Below, piece after piece: positions 17,125 through 25,445 of a DNA stretch of 64,000 nucleotides; position 1 is the stretch's first letter; every line of letters begins with the position of its first letter. Source of the DNA: Collinsella aerofaciens (GTDB lineage Bacteria > Actinomycetota > Coriobacteriia > Coriobacteriales > Coriobacteriaceae); assembly GCF_963360655.1 (NCBI RefSeq), contig NZ_OY725712.1:248001-312000 (forward strand), written 5' to 3'. The notes beneath the pieces are model-generated. The model was not told the DNA's origin and did no database searches. It was given only the letters and a program-made list of their open reading frames with translations. Both the position numbers and the translations under genes were made by a program.

Positions 17125-17161
17125 CAAAAAATGTGACAAAGGGACAGTCCCTTTGTCACAT
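17125..17161 (-). terminator. xpt terminator formed by a GTGACAAAGGGAC hairpin
   Basis: On the minus strand ATGTGACAAAGGGA and TCCCTTTGTCACAT are perfect 14-bp arms with a three-base loop, followed by TTTTTT. It is 28 bases after the xpt stop. A degenerate relative of the hairpin occurs at 25239-25268. Confidence 0.85.
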
Positions 17162-17188
17162 CGCATACCAATCGCTTGTGTTGCGCAC

Positions 17189-17767
17189 CTAGGCGAACGT
17201 GATCTCGCCGTTCTCGCAGTCCATTTCGGCGATACGGGCAAGGCTCTCAACGCGGAAGCCGCGCTCGCGCAGCTTATCGCCACCGCCCTGGAAGCCCTTC
17301 TCAACGGCGATGCCAATGCCGGCAACCTCGGCGCCCGCAGCCTCGCAGATCTTGATAAGACCCTCGAGCGCGCAGCCGTTGGCCAAAAAGTCGTCGATAA
17401 TCAGGACCTTATCGCCCTCGGACAGGAAACGCTTACCCACGATAACCGGGTACTCCTTCTGCTTGGTAAAGGAATAGATGGTCGTGGCATACTGCTCGCC
17501 GTCAAGGTTGATGGACTGGGCCTTCTTGGCAAAGACCACCGGCACGCCGCCAAAATGCTGAGCTGCAATGCAGGCCATACCAATGCCCGAAGCCTCGATC
17601 GTCAGGATCTTGTTGATCTCGACACCCTCGAACAGACGGGCCCACTCGGCACCCATGTGGTCGAACAGCTCAACGTCGCACTGGTGGTTGAGGAAGGCAT
17701 CAACCTTAAGGACGTTACCGGCCTTTACGATGCCGTCATGGCGAATACGATCCTCAAGCTCCTGCAT
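17189..17767 (-). CDS. xpt: Xanthine phosphoribosyltransferase
   Basis: Purine salvage enzyme of 192 residues converting xanthine and PRPP to XMP in the cytoplasm. The PRPP-binding motif [16 protein letters not shown] (about 125-140) and the N-terminal [14 protein letters not shown] are typical of Xpt. AAGGGG precedes the ATG at 17767. I looked for a purine riboswitch in the 160 bases upstream and saw none. Flanked by a strong terminator downstream. Confidence 0.93.
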   Translation of the reverse strand: MQELEDRIRHDGIVKAGNVLKVDAFLNHQCDVELFDHMGAEWARLFEGVEINKILTIEASGIGMACIAAQHFGGVPVVFAKKAQSINLDGEQYATTIYSFTKQKEYPVIVGKRFLSEGDKVLIIDDFLANGCALEGLIKICEAAGAEVAGIGIAVEKGFQGGGDKLRERGFRVESLARIAEMDCENGEITFA

Positions 17768-17926
17768 GGCGCAACCCCTTCTCGCGGCAACGATACCGCG
17801 CGATTAATAAACGTTGTTCGATAGTCTACCACGGACCGACCCCCGCCCGCCCCACAAGCCACATCGCACCATAAAGCTGCAAGACCAGTAGATAAGCCCG
17901 ATTCGTGGCAAGCCTGCCACCACAAG

Positions 17927-19231
17927 CTAATGGCGGGCGCGCATCCTCACCAAACGCACCATGGCGAGCGCAAAGCCCACAGCGGCCACAGCCATGAGCG
18001 CGTAGAACACCGAGCGAAAGCCAAACAGGAACACATCCGGACGGCCTGCAACAATACTGGTCACAGCCTCGCCCATCGCCACGCTCATCTGCCCATATAG
18101 GATATGTGATGCAGCCGTAATGCCCACTGCCATACCCGCATAGCGCGCCAAACTGCCCAAGCTGCCTGCAAAACCGAGCGCCTCGCGCGGGGCCGAACCC
18201 ATATACAGCGAGTTGTTGGGGCTCTGGAAAATCGACGTGCCGCACGACATAAACGCGGCACAGCACACGATCACAGGGATAGAAGAGTGCTCGTCGAGCG
18301 TGCTTACCGCAAAGAGACCGCACACGTACACGCCCAGGCCGACCGCCGTGGGGCCCTCGCAGCCAACACGGTCCGAAACCGTTCCCGAAAGCGGGCCGAT
18401 AAAGGCATTCACCATCGGCAGTGCCAAAAAGAGCAGTCCGGAAATATCGGAGCTAAAGCCATGGGCGTCCTGAAAATAGAACGGCAGAATAAACTCGGAT
18501 GCGCCAATGCCAACGAACACGATGAGCATGCAGGCAAGGTTGATGGTAAAGGCCGAATTTGCAAAGCAGCGACGAGCGGCCTCGATCATGGACATGGGAC
18601 GCTCGCCGGCCTCCGGCTTAACATGCGGCAGCGTATAGAGCCCCACGATAAACGAGATGACGCCAATGGGCAGGTTAATGAGAAAGATACTCTCCCAGGG
18701 AAAGCTTGCCACCAGCATGCCGCCCAGCACGGGGCCACACATCATGCCGAGGGCCACGAAGGTCGCAAGAATACCCATGGCACGGCCTCGTTCGCGCGCC
18801 GGGAACGACTCGGTGATGATACCCATGTTGTTAGCCATGGCCGCCGCGCAACCGACGCCCTGAGCAATGCGTGCCAGGATAAGAACCTCGAGCGAGGCCG
18901 AAAGGCCGCACAGCAGCGAACCGACCGAAAAGACGATGACGCCCAGCTGGAACACATTCACCTTGCCGCGCACGTCGCCCAGACGGCCAAACGGCAACAT
19001 GGCCACGCAAGTCGCAAGCAGATACACCGAGCTTACCAGCTGGATGCGATCGAGGCCCACGCCCAGCTCCTTTTGCATCACGGGCAGCGCCACGGTCACG
19101 ACGGTCGAATCCAGACACACCATAAACGTCATGATGAGTACGGTAAACAGAATCGCCCACTTGTTCTTGCCATGGGTATCGCCCTCTAGGGCAATGTGCT
19201 CACGGCGCAGCTGCTCTGCGGTTTTCTCCAT
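17927..19231 (-). CDS. MFS drug/metabolite transporter, DHA2-like
   Basis: Integral membrane protein of 434 residues with at least twelve hydrophobic helices. MFS motif A GRLGDVRGK after helix 2 and motif C-like GPVLGGML in helix 5 suggest a proton antiporter exporting drugs or metabolites. The start MEKTAEQLRREH (ATG 19231) has AAAGGATGG at proper distance, whereas the ATG two codons earlier sits directly on the SD. It stands alone, upstream of xpt, with no linked regulator, so substrate is unknown. Confidence 0.83.
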   Translation of the reverse strand: MEKTAEQLRREHIALEGDTHGKNKWAILFTVLIMTFMVCLDSTVVTVALPVMQKELGVGLDRIQLVSSVYLLATCVAMLPFGRLGDVRGKVNVFQLGVIVFSVGSLLCGLSASLEVLILARIAQGVGCAAAMANNMGIITESFPARERGRAMGILATFVALGMMCGPVLGGMLVASFPWESIFLINLPIGVISFIVGLYTLPHVKPEAGERPMSMIEAARRCFANSAFTINLACMLIVFVGIGASEFILPFYFQDAHGFSSDISGLLFLALPMVNAFIGPLSGTVSDRVGCEGPTAVGLGVYVCGLFAVSTLDEHSSIPVIVCCAAFMSCGTSIFQSPNNSLYMGSAPREALGFAGSLGSLARYAGMAVGITAASHILYGQMSVAMGEAVTSIVAGRPDVFLFGFRSVFYALMAVAAVGFALAMVRLVRMRARH

Positions 19232-19257
19232 ATCCATCCTTTCGAGTGGCACAACGC

Positions 19258-19303
19258 AAAAACGGGGCCCCAATCGCCTGCGAACAGCCGCGATTGGGGT
19301 CCC
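19258..19303 (-). terminator. metY terminator
   Basis: Minus strand GGGACCCCAATCGC and GCGATTGGGGCCCC arms followed by GTTTTTG, about 70 bases after the metY stop. Confidence 0.8.
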
Positions 19304-19372
19304 GCCTACGGAATCGGAACGAAAGGTCGCCGAAGCTTTCTGCCAGCATCGGCGCCTTGTGCGAACGCTAGC

Positions 19373-20656
19373 CTAGCACTGCTCGAGCGCCTGCTCAAGG
19401 TCGGCAATCAGATCGGCCGTGTCCTCGAGGCCGCACGACAGGCGTACCATGTCGGCGGAAATGCCGCAGGCGATGAGTTCCTCATCGTTCATCTGGCGAT
19501 GCGTGGCGTTAGCAGGATGCAAGCAGCAAGTGCGGGCGTCGGCCACGTGCGTGGCGATCTGGGCGAGCTTGAGGCTCTTCATAAAGGTCTCGGCCGCCGC
19601 GCGGCCACCGTTAAAGCCAAAGCTCACGACGCCGCAGGTACCGTTGGGCATGTACTTCTGAGCCAGGTCATAGTACTTGTCGCCCTCCAGGCCCGGATAG
19701 CTCACGAAGCGCACCTTGGGATGGCTCTGCAGGAACTTGGCAACGGCCAGGCCGTTCTCGCAATGACGCGGCATGCGCACATGCAGGCTCTCGAGCGAGC
19801 TGTTCAAGAAGAAGGCCGCCTGAGGGTTCTGCATGGGGCCGAGGTCGCGCATGAGCTGAGCGGTTGCCTTGGTGATGAAGGCGCCCTCGCGACCGAACTT
19901 CTCGGCATAGGTCACGCCGTGGTAGCTCTCATCGGGCGTGGTGAGACCCGGAAACTTGTCCGCATGGGCCATCCAGTCAAACTGGCCGTGGTCGACGATC
20001 ACGCCGCCCAGGTAGGCAGCATGTCCATCCATGTACTTGGTGGTGGAGTGTGTAACGATGTCGGCGCCCCACTCAAAGGGACGGCACATCACGGGCGTCG
20101 GGAAGGTGTTATCGACCATCAGCGGCACGCCGTGGTCATGCGCGGCCTTGGCAAAGCGCTCAATATCGAGCACGGCAAGGGCGGGGTTGGCGATCGTCTC
20201 GCCAAAGACGAGCTTGGTGTTGGGCTGGAAGGCCGCCTCCAACTCCTCATCGGTGCAGTCGGGGGCAACGAACGTGCAGGTCAAGCCCATACGGCCCATG
20301 GTATGGGCAAGCAGGTTGTAGGTACCGCCGTAGATGGCAGAGCTCGCGACCACGTGATCGCCGGCACCGGCAACGTTAAAGATCGCAAGGAAGTTCGCGG
20401 CCATGCCCGAGCTCGTGAGCATCGCTGCGGTGCCGCCCTCCATCTCGCAGATCTTGGCGGCAACCAGATCGCACGTGGGGTTCTGCAGGCGGCTGTAGAA
20501 GTAGCCCGACTCCTCCAGGTCAAACAGCTTGCCCATGTGCTCCGACGTGTCGTACTTCCACGTGGTGGACTGGTAGATGGGCACCTGGCGCGGCTCGGCA
20601 TCTCCCGGGTGATAGCCGCCCTGAACACATGTAGTACCGATGGTCTGCTCGCTCAT
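19373..20656 (-). CDS. metY: O-acetylhomoserine sulfhydrylase (MetY-type PLP enzyme)
   Basis: Enzyme of 427 residues of the Cys/Met metabolism PLP family. It should make homocysteine (or methionine) from O-acetylhomoserine and sulfide or methanethiol. The PLP lysine is in VTHSTTKYMDGH, and TSSGMAAN, SRLQNPT and HPANATHRQ motifs are present. Length and sequence favour MetY over cystathionine gamma-lyase. AGGGAG precedes the ATG. The 150 bases upstream contain no SAM riboswitch that I can see. Divergent from the C_GCAxxG_C_C gene. Confidence 0.87.
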   Translation of the reverse strand: MSEQTIGTTCVQGGYHPGDAEPRQVPIYQSTTWKYDTSEHMGKLFDLEESGYFYSRLQNPTCDLVAAKICEMEGGTAAMLTSSGMAANFLAIFNVAGAGDHVVASSAIYGGTYNLLAHTMGRMGLTCTFVAPDCTDEELEAAFQPNTKLVFGETIANPALAVLDIERFAKAAHDHGVPLMVDNTFPTPVMCRPFEWGADIVTHSTTKYMDGHAAYLGGVIVDHGQFDWMAHADKFPGLTTPDESYHGVTYAEKFGREGAFITKATAQLMRDLGPMQNPQAAFFLNSSLESLHVRMPRHCENGLAVAKFLQSHPKVRFVSYPGLEGDKYYDLAQKYMPNGTCGVVSFGFNGGRAAAETFMKSLKLAQIATHVADARTCCLHPANATHRQMNDEELIACGISADMVRLSCGLEDTADLIADLEQALEQC

Positions 20657-20886
20657 ATCTAGCTCCCTTGCCTGGGTTACGTTTTATTCGGTTCACGATA
20701 CCGCTACCCCGCACCCCTCTCAACCCATCACCAAGATAGGTTATTGGACTAATTGATCAGGGGTATTTATCTCAAGCCTTAGGCATTTGCTCGATAGATA
20801 AAAATGAGGCATACATGAAGCTCTCGATGATTACATGCCCCGTCACGGGTACCATAGGCGGGTACACCGTGACCAAGGAGACAACG

Positions 20887-21333
20887 ATGAAGCAAATCGA
20901 TACGGCCCAGCTCGACATCACCGCCTGTCAGGCTCAAGCTGCCGAATACCACGCCCGTGGCTTTAACTGCGCGCAGGCCGTCGCCTGCACGCTCGCGCCT
21001 GCCGTCGGACTCGACCCCCAGGTCGCCTTTACCCTCACCGAGGGCTTTGGCGCCGGCATGGGCGGCATGACCGAAACCTGCGGCGCCATCTCGGGCGCCG
21101 TGGCCATCATGGGCTTTGTAATGAGCGACGGCATGGAAAACCCCAAGACTAAGGGCCAGACCTACAAGCTGTCGCGCGAAATCGCCAAGCGTTTTGGCGA
21201 GAAGAACACGACAACCGTCTGTGGCACGCTCAAGGGCATCGGATCGGACAAGGGTCCGCTCCGCAGCTGCCCCGGCTGCATCGACGATGCCGTCGAAATC
21301 GCCTGTGATGTGCTAAAGCAACTCGCCGAGTAA
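20887..21333 (+). CDS. C_GCAxxG_C_C family putative redox protein
   Basis: Protein of 148 residues with the named cysteine pattern: FNCAQAVACTLAPAVG, then ETCGAISGAVAIMG, then TTVCGTLKG and LRSCPGCIDDAVE. These spaced cysteines suggest a redox or metal-binding role, and genes of this family are common in anaerobes. AAGGAG six bases before ATG 20887 decides the start; an in-frame ATG at 20815 with GAGGC is possible and would add 24 residues. Divergent from metY. Function of the family is not established. Confidence 0.8.
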   Translation: MKQIDTAQLDITACQAQAAEYHARGFNCAQAVACTLAPAVGLDPQVAFTLTEGFGAGMGGMTETCGAISGAVAIMGFVMSDGMENPKTKGQTYKLSREIAKRFGEKNTTTVCGTLKGIGSDKGPLRSCPGCIDDAVEIACDVLKQLAE

Positions 21334-21350
21334 ACGGCAGCAACATAAAA

Positions 21351-21397
21351 CGACGGCCGGCGCGCTTGGGGTCCATCCAAAAGCACGCCGGCCGTCG
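21351..21397. terminator. Bidirectional terminator between convergent genes
   Basis: Arms CGACGGCCGGCG and CGCCGGCCGTCG, extended by GCTT/AAGC, separate the C_GCAxxG_C_C gene from yigZ. T-rich flanks are short on both sides. Confidence 0.65.
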
Positions 21398-21400
21398 CCG

Positions 21401-22036
21401 TTAGAACTCGGCAAATTCGGGAGCGCCGACCTCGATCTCCTCGCGCCCCGCCATAAACTCGCGCATCTTGGCGCAAAATGACTCCTGCTCCCTCACCTTA
21501 AACACCAAGTGAAGTGTCACGGCATCCGCGTAATCGGTATCCGAAACCTTTGCACCCGAATCCTGCGCCAAACGAAGCACCTGCTCATACTGCGGATAGG
21601 CCACATGCACGTCAACAGGCACGACGCTCGTCATCTCGACGATCTGCCCTGCCTCCTGAGCCGCGGTCACCGCCGCCTGCGTCGCCGCGGTATAGGCGCG
21701 CACCAAACCACCGGGCCCCAACAGCGTACCGCCGAAATAGCGCGTCACCACGCAGCAAACATTTTTGAGCCCCGCACCGCGCAGCACCTCGAGCGTCGGC
21801 ATACCACTCGTACGGCTCGGCTCACCATCATCGCTCTGGCGCTCGCGTCCATCTACCAAAATCCACGCGGGAACATTGTGTCGAGCGTCGTAATGACGCT
21901 TGCGGACCATCTCGATAAAGGCATTCGCCTCATCCTCGGACTCAATATGGACCAGCTGGGCAATAAACCGGCTCTTGCGGTCCACAAACTCGCCCGAAGC
22001 CTCAATATTCGATTGCAGAGTAAAATAGCTGTCCAA
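21401..22036 (-). CDS. yigZ: YigZ/IMPACT family protein
   Basis: Protein of 211 residues with the family signatures QSDDGEPSRTSGMP near residue 65 and VTRYFGGTLLGPGGLVRAY near residue 97, followed by a C-terminal DUF1949 ferredoxin-like domain. The family is conserved from bacteria to eukaryotic IMPACT; a role in nucleic-acid binding or translation control has been suggested but is not settled. Two adjacent TTG codons follow GAGGGG; the second (22036) has the better spacing. It converges on the C_GCAxxG_C_C gene. Confidence 0.85.
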   Translation of the reverse strand: MDSYFTLQSNIEASGEFVDRKSRFIAQLVHIESEDEANAFIEMVRKRHYDARHNVPAWILVDGRERQSDDGEPSRTSGMPTLEVLRGAGLKNVCCVVTRYFGGTLLGPGGLVRAYTAATQAAVTAAQEAGQIVEMTSVVPVDVHVAYPQYEQVLRLAQDSGAKVSDTDYADAVTLHLVFKVREQESFCAKMREFMAGREEIEVGAPEFAEF

Positions 22037-22148
22037 CAAAGCCCCTCAACAAAATAAAGCGCAGCAACAAACAGCCTCAATAATACGGCAAAGACAGCAC
22101 CGTTGACCTCGCCAACAAGAACGGAAACGCCAATGATACCGTCACCAA

Positions 22149-22261
22149 CAGCGAGAACCCGTCAGCGCGAGCAAGGTGCCTTGAAAGACAAGGGCATTGA
22201 CCTTATGGTCATGCCCGAAGGCTTGAAAGGCAGATTGCCGCGCTGACGGGTTCGCAGCGTC
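22149..22261. repeat. Structured intergenic element, family F copy 1, at the rnpB 3' end
   Basis: Outer arms AACCCGTCAGCGCG and CGCGCTGACGGGTT, a middle helix GCAA..TGCCTT/AAGGCA..TTGC, and an inner hairpin GGGCATTGACC-TTA-TGGTCATGCCC. It begins nine bases past the RNase P RNA 3' end in the transcription direction. Shares its core with 25298-25413 while the arms differ in a paired way. Confidence 0.82.
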
Positions 22262-22269
22262 AACAAAGT

Positions 22270-22631
22270 GCTCAGTGGGCCTATAAGCCGGGTTCTGTCG
22301 TGAACGGTCATTTATCTTGTCTGCACGTTACCGTGCAGCTCCACGCACGCTACCCGAACGCGGACCGGGCCGGCCCATAGCGTTCCTATTCGCGCTTGCT
22401 CCGGATGGGGCTTGCCAAGCCGCCGTGTTGCCACGACGCTGGTGGTCTCTTACACCACCGTTTCAGCTTTTCCCTTTACGCCTTGCGGCGCAGGTGGGAG
22501 TCTTCTTTTCTGCGGCGCTTTCCGTCGGATCACTCCGCCCGGCCGTTAGCCGGCATCCCGCCCTCTGGAGCCCGGACTTTCCTCACGCGTGCCGCAAGCA
22601 GCACATCGCGCGACCGTCTGGCCCACTCAGC
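22270..22631 (-). ncRNA. rnpB: RNase P RNA (class A)
   Basis: Catalytic RNA of RNase P, which matures tRNA 5' ends. On the minus strand the 5' end GCTGAGTGGGCC pairs with the 3' end GGCCCACTGAGC (helix P1). The universally conserved GAGGAAAGTCCGGGCTCC lies just after the 5' region and the complementary region ACAGAACCCGGCTTATAGG near the 3' end. Length about 362 bases is normal for bacterial type A. Ends are placed by the P1 pairing and may shift by a few bases. Confidence 0.96.
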
Positions 22632-22639
22632 AGTGCAAG

Positions 22640-22666
22640 AGTGTAGCACACCGTTGTCACAGGCAA
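22640..22666 (-). promoter_or_regulatory. rnpB promoter
   Basis: TACACT at 22640-22645 is preceded by TGC, giving an extended -10 box; TTGCCT at 22661-22666 is a possible -35 with a short 15-base spacer. The predicted start falls within two or three bases of the P1 5' end. Confidence 0.55.
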
Positions 22667-22895
22667 TGGCACAACACAAGCGTTCGACACGATAAACCAA
22701 GAACCACGCTATGCAGTACAATAGTATCGTCGATGGGCAACGTCGTCAGTCGAGACGCGACCGCGCTCCGCACCCCTCCGTCTACTCGGTGCGTTCCCGC
22801 CTCCTCCCCGAGGCGGGATGTCGGCATTTTTCATGCACCGACAACCTAATAGCCAGTGGACAGCCCGGGCAGCATCGCGCATCTCGACAGGAAAT
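22667..22895. other. Gap between rpsA terminator and rnpB promoter
   Basis: No convincing gene. A strong hairpin TCCCGCCTC/GAGGCGGGA (22795-22818) is followed on the plus strand by a short T-run (22827-22831), so it looks like a plus-strand terminator although no plus-strand gene precedes it. Confidence 0.5.
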
Positions 22896-22930
22896 GCAAA
22901 AGGGACCCGTCCATTGCGGACGGATCCCTT
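22896..22930 (-). terminator. rpsA terminator
   Basis: Minus strand AGGGATCCGTCC and GGACGGGTCCCT arms around GCAAT, followed by TTTTGC, 25 bases after the rpsA stop. Confidence 0.85.
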
Positions 22931-22954
22931 AAAACAAGTGATCGTCAAACCGAT

Positions 22955-24121
22955 TTACTCGGCGTCGGTCTCCTCGTCCTTCTTCTCGGAAGGCAGCGGG
23001 GTAACCTCGATCTCGACGCCCAGAGTCTCAGCAGCAGACTTCATGGACAGGGAGATACGACGACGGTCGAGGTCGATCTCCATGACCTTGACCTGAACCT
23101 TGTCGCCCACGTGGGTGACCTGAGAAGGCTGGTCGACGTGCTTGTTGGCCATCTCGGAGATGTGCACCAGGCCCTCGATGCCCTCGCCCAGGTCGACGAA
23201 AGCGCCGAACGGGACAAGCTTGGTCACAGTACCCTCGACGATAGCGCCGACGGGGTACTTCTTGACCAGTGCGCGCCACGGATCCTCGGTGGTCTGCTTG
23301 AGACCCAGGGAGATGCGCTCGCGGTTGAGATCGACGTCGAGAACCTCGACCTCGACCTCCTGGCCGACCTTGACAACCTCGGAAGGATGGTTGACGTGGT
23401 TCCAGGAGAGCTCGGAAATGTGAATGAGGCCGTCGATACCGCCGAGGTCGACGAAGGCGCCGAAGTCGACGATGGAGGAAACGGTGCCCTGGAGACGCAT
23501 GCCAGACTTGAGCTTGGACAGGATCTCGGAGCGCTCGGCCTTACGGGACTCCTCGAGCACGACGCGACGGGAGAGGACGACGTTGTTGCGGTTGCGGTCC
23601 ATCTCGATGACGCGGGCCTCGATGCGGGTGCCCATGTAGGAGGTGAGGTCCTTGACGCGACGGAGGTCGACGAGGGAAGCGGGCAGGAAGCCACGCAGGC
23701 CGATGTCGAGGATCAGGCCGCCCTTGACAACCTCGATAACCTCGCCCTCGACGTTCTCGCCGGAGTTGAACTTCTCCTCGATGCGGTTCCAAGCACGCTC
23801 GTACTCGGCACGCTTCTTGGACAGGACCAGACGACCGTCCTTGTCCTCCTTCTGGAGAACCAGAGCCTCGATGGGATCACCGAGTGCAACGATGTCTGCA
23901 GGGTTAGCGTCCTTGCGGATGGACAGCTCGCGGACCGGGATAACGCCCTCGGACTTGAATCCGATGTCAACGAGCACCTCGTCATGCTCGATCTTAACGA
24001 CAGTGCCGTTAACGAGATCGCCCTCATCAAAGTCGGTAATCGTACCGTCGATGAGGTTGTTCATCTCCTCCTCGTTGACATCGTCAAGAGAGAAAATGGA
24101 CGAGTTCTGAATCTCACTCAA
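22955..24121 (-). CDS. rpsA: 30S ribosomal protein S1
   Basis: RNA-binding protein of 388 residues with four S1 domains at roughly 35-105, 120-185, 205-275 and 290-362, the last two being the best conserved (GAFVDLGGIDGLIHISELS, GAFVDLGEGIEGLVHISEM). It helps mRNAs dock on the 30S subunit. E. coli S1 has six domains; four is usual in Gram-positive-type bacteria. The start appears to be TTG at 24121, seven bases after AAAGGGG. Acidic C-terminus. Confidence 0.93.
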   Translation of the reverse strand: MSEIQNSSIFSLDDVNEEEMNNLIDGTITDFDEGDLVNGTVVKIEHDEVLVDIGFKSEGVIPVRELSIRKDANPADIVALGDPIEALVLQKEDKDGRLVLSKKRAEYERAWNRIEEKFNSGENVEGEVIEVVKGGLILDIGLRGFLPASLVDLRRVKDLTSYMGTRIEARVIEMDRNRNNVVLSRRVVLEESRKAERSEILSKLKSGMRLQGTVSSIVDFGAFVDLGGIDGLIHISELSWNHVNHPSEVVKVGQEVEVEVLDVDLNRERISLGLKQTTEDPWRALVKKYPVGAIVEGTVTKLVPFGAFVDLGEGIEGLVHISEMANKHVDQPSQVTHVGDKVQVKVMEIDLDRRRISLSMKSAAETLGVEIEVTPLPSEKKDEETDAE

Positions 24122-24437
24122 AGGTGGACCCCTTTCGAACTACGGGGCCCCGATTGCTAGGACCTACAGAAGGGTGCGACAAGCACACAACGTTTAGGAA
24201 CACTCGGGAGCCGACAGATACTAATGTGACGCTTATGCAATCACGTTCGTATAGGTTACGGGGAAATGGGTTCGATTTCAAGCGTGAACTGCGTTTTTTT
24301 ACTCGTGTGGAGACTTTTTCGTAATCTTATGGACAGCTGTCTCCACAACTTGACGATAAGCAGTTTGCCCATACGCCTTTGAGGTAAAGTATCCGGAGCC
24401 AACGATTCTAGAACGATTTATCGAGAAAGGTGCCCGC
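24122..24437. other. Divergent promoter region of rpsA and the HAD phosphatase
   Basis: AT-rich gap of 316 bases. It contains the inverted repeat TGTGGAGAC/GTCTCCACA (24306-24347, 24-base spacer), which could be an operator, and a candidate TTGAAA -35 for rpsA near 24280. No ORF or RNA gene is supported. Confidence 0.4.
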
Positions 24438-25196
24438 GTGCTCAAAGCAGTCGTTTTCGATATGGACGAGACGCTTCTTAGCATCAACCTCAACGCATTC
24501 ATCCTTCGGTATTTTAAGGATGTCTCGTCGATGCTCGCGGACATCGGGCGACGCAGCCGCGGCGGCACTATGGCACGCCTCGGCACCATCTTGGTCGACC
24601 TCAACGCTAACCGCCGAAGCGGCACGGATAATCGCACTAATCTTGAGTTTTACCAAGAAGAGGTTGAGCGCCGGTGCGGCATCTGCCTCTCCGATCCCCT
24701 CATCTACGAGGCGTTTACCTACTATGACCGCGAAGTTCTTCCGCACAAGAACGACGATGTCATTAACGCCCACGCCATGCCGGGCGCGCACGCCGCGCTC
24801 CAGGCCGTACAGGACGCAGGACTGCGTTGCGCGCTCTTCACCAACCCCAGCTTTCCGCAGGGGGCCATAGAGTGCCGCATGGGTTGGGGCGACCTGGCCG
24901 AAGCCCCCTTTGAGCTCGTCACGCACATGGGAAACACCACCCGCTGCAAGCCCGATGCCACCTACTATCTAGAGCAGCTTCAGGTGATGGGGCTCGAGCC
25001 GCACGAGGTCCTTATGGTGGGCAACGATCCCAAACGCGACTTCCCCAGCCCCGCCTGCGGCATTCAGACTGCCTATGTAGGCCAGGGCAAGCCCAGCCGA
25101 GCCACCTGGCGCGGAACCATGGAAGACTTCGCCCGCGACTTTAACGCCGTAGTAGAAGCCTTCTACGAACACCAAATAGCCGACGTACTGTCCTAG
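24438..25196 (+). CDS. HAD superfamily hydrolase
   Basis: Phosphatase-like protein of 252 residues starting with GTG at 24438 after GAAAGG. HAD motif I is VVFDMDETLL (residues 5-14), motif II the LFTNPS region, motif III Lys in CKPD and motif IV MVGNDPKRDF. A helical cap sits between motifs I and II. The substrate, probably a phosphorylated metabolite, is unknown. Single gene followed by two intergenic hairpin elements. Confidence 0.82.
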   Translation: MLKAVVFDMDETLLSINLNAFILRYFKDVSSMLADIGRRSRGGTMARLGTILVDLNANRRSGTDNRTNLEFYQEEVERRCGICLSDPLIYEAFTYYDREVLPHKNDDVINAHAMPGAHAALQAVQDAGLRCALFTNPSFPQGAIECRMGWGDLAEAPFELVTHMGNTTRCKPDATYYLEQLQVMGLEPHEVLMVGNDPKRDFPSPACGIQTAYVGQGKPSRATWRGTMEDFARDFNAVVEAFYEHQIADVLS

Positions 25197-25238
25197 GGCC
25201 CCCTCGCTCACTCCAAACAAAATAGCGTCGCAGACCGA

Positions 25239-25268
25239 ATGTGACAAAGGTTCAGTCCCTTTTCACAT
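25239..25268. repeat. Imperfect GTGACAAAGG hairpin
   Basis: ATGTGACAAAGG and CCCTTTTCACAT form an imperfect hairpin related to the perfect one at 17131-17161, but without a T-tract. Confidence 0.6.
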
Positions 25269-25297
25269 TACAAAGATGGCGCCGATGTTTTGGCAAC

Positions 25298-25413
25298 GAC
25301 AGCGAAAGCCCGCCAGAGCGAGCAATGTGCCTTGAAACGAGGCGGCATTGACCTTCTGGTCATGCCGCCGAAGTTGAAAGGCAGATTGCCGCTCTGGCGG
25401 GCTTGCAGCGTCG
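25298..25413. repeat. Structured intergenic element, family F copy 2
   Basis: Outer arms GCCCGCCAGAGCG and CGCTCTGGCGGGC, inner hairpin GCGGCATTGACC-TTC-TGGTCATGCCGC. The core strings GTGCCTTGAAA, CATTGACCTT, TTGAAAGGCAGATTGCC and GCAGCGTC are identical to the copy at 22149-22261, while arm bases differ with pairing kept. Confidence 0.82.
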
Positions 25414-25417
25414 ACTG

Positions 25418-25445
25418 GTTACGCGGTTTAGTAAAACCGCGTAAC
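25418..25445. repeat. Perfect 12-bp inverted repeat at the cyuA stop
   Basis: GTTACGCGGTTT and AAACCGCGTAAC with an AGTA loop, touching the cyuA stop codon. Without a T-tract it is a weak terminator candidate or an mRNA 3' stabilising hairpin. Confidence 0.6.

Noticed and set aside
17768-17926. Purine riboswitch upstream of xpt
   Set aside because: The conserved loop segments of the purine aptamer are absent.
20657-20814. SAM riboswitch or Met leader peptide before metY
   Set aside because: No SAM-I/II pattern and no Met-rich ORF with an SD were visible.
22795-22831. Plus-strand terminator marking a missed plus-strand gene
   Set aside because: The hairpin and T-run are real, but I found no ORF with SD or RNA gene upstream on the plus strand.
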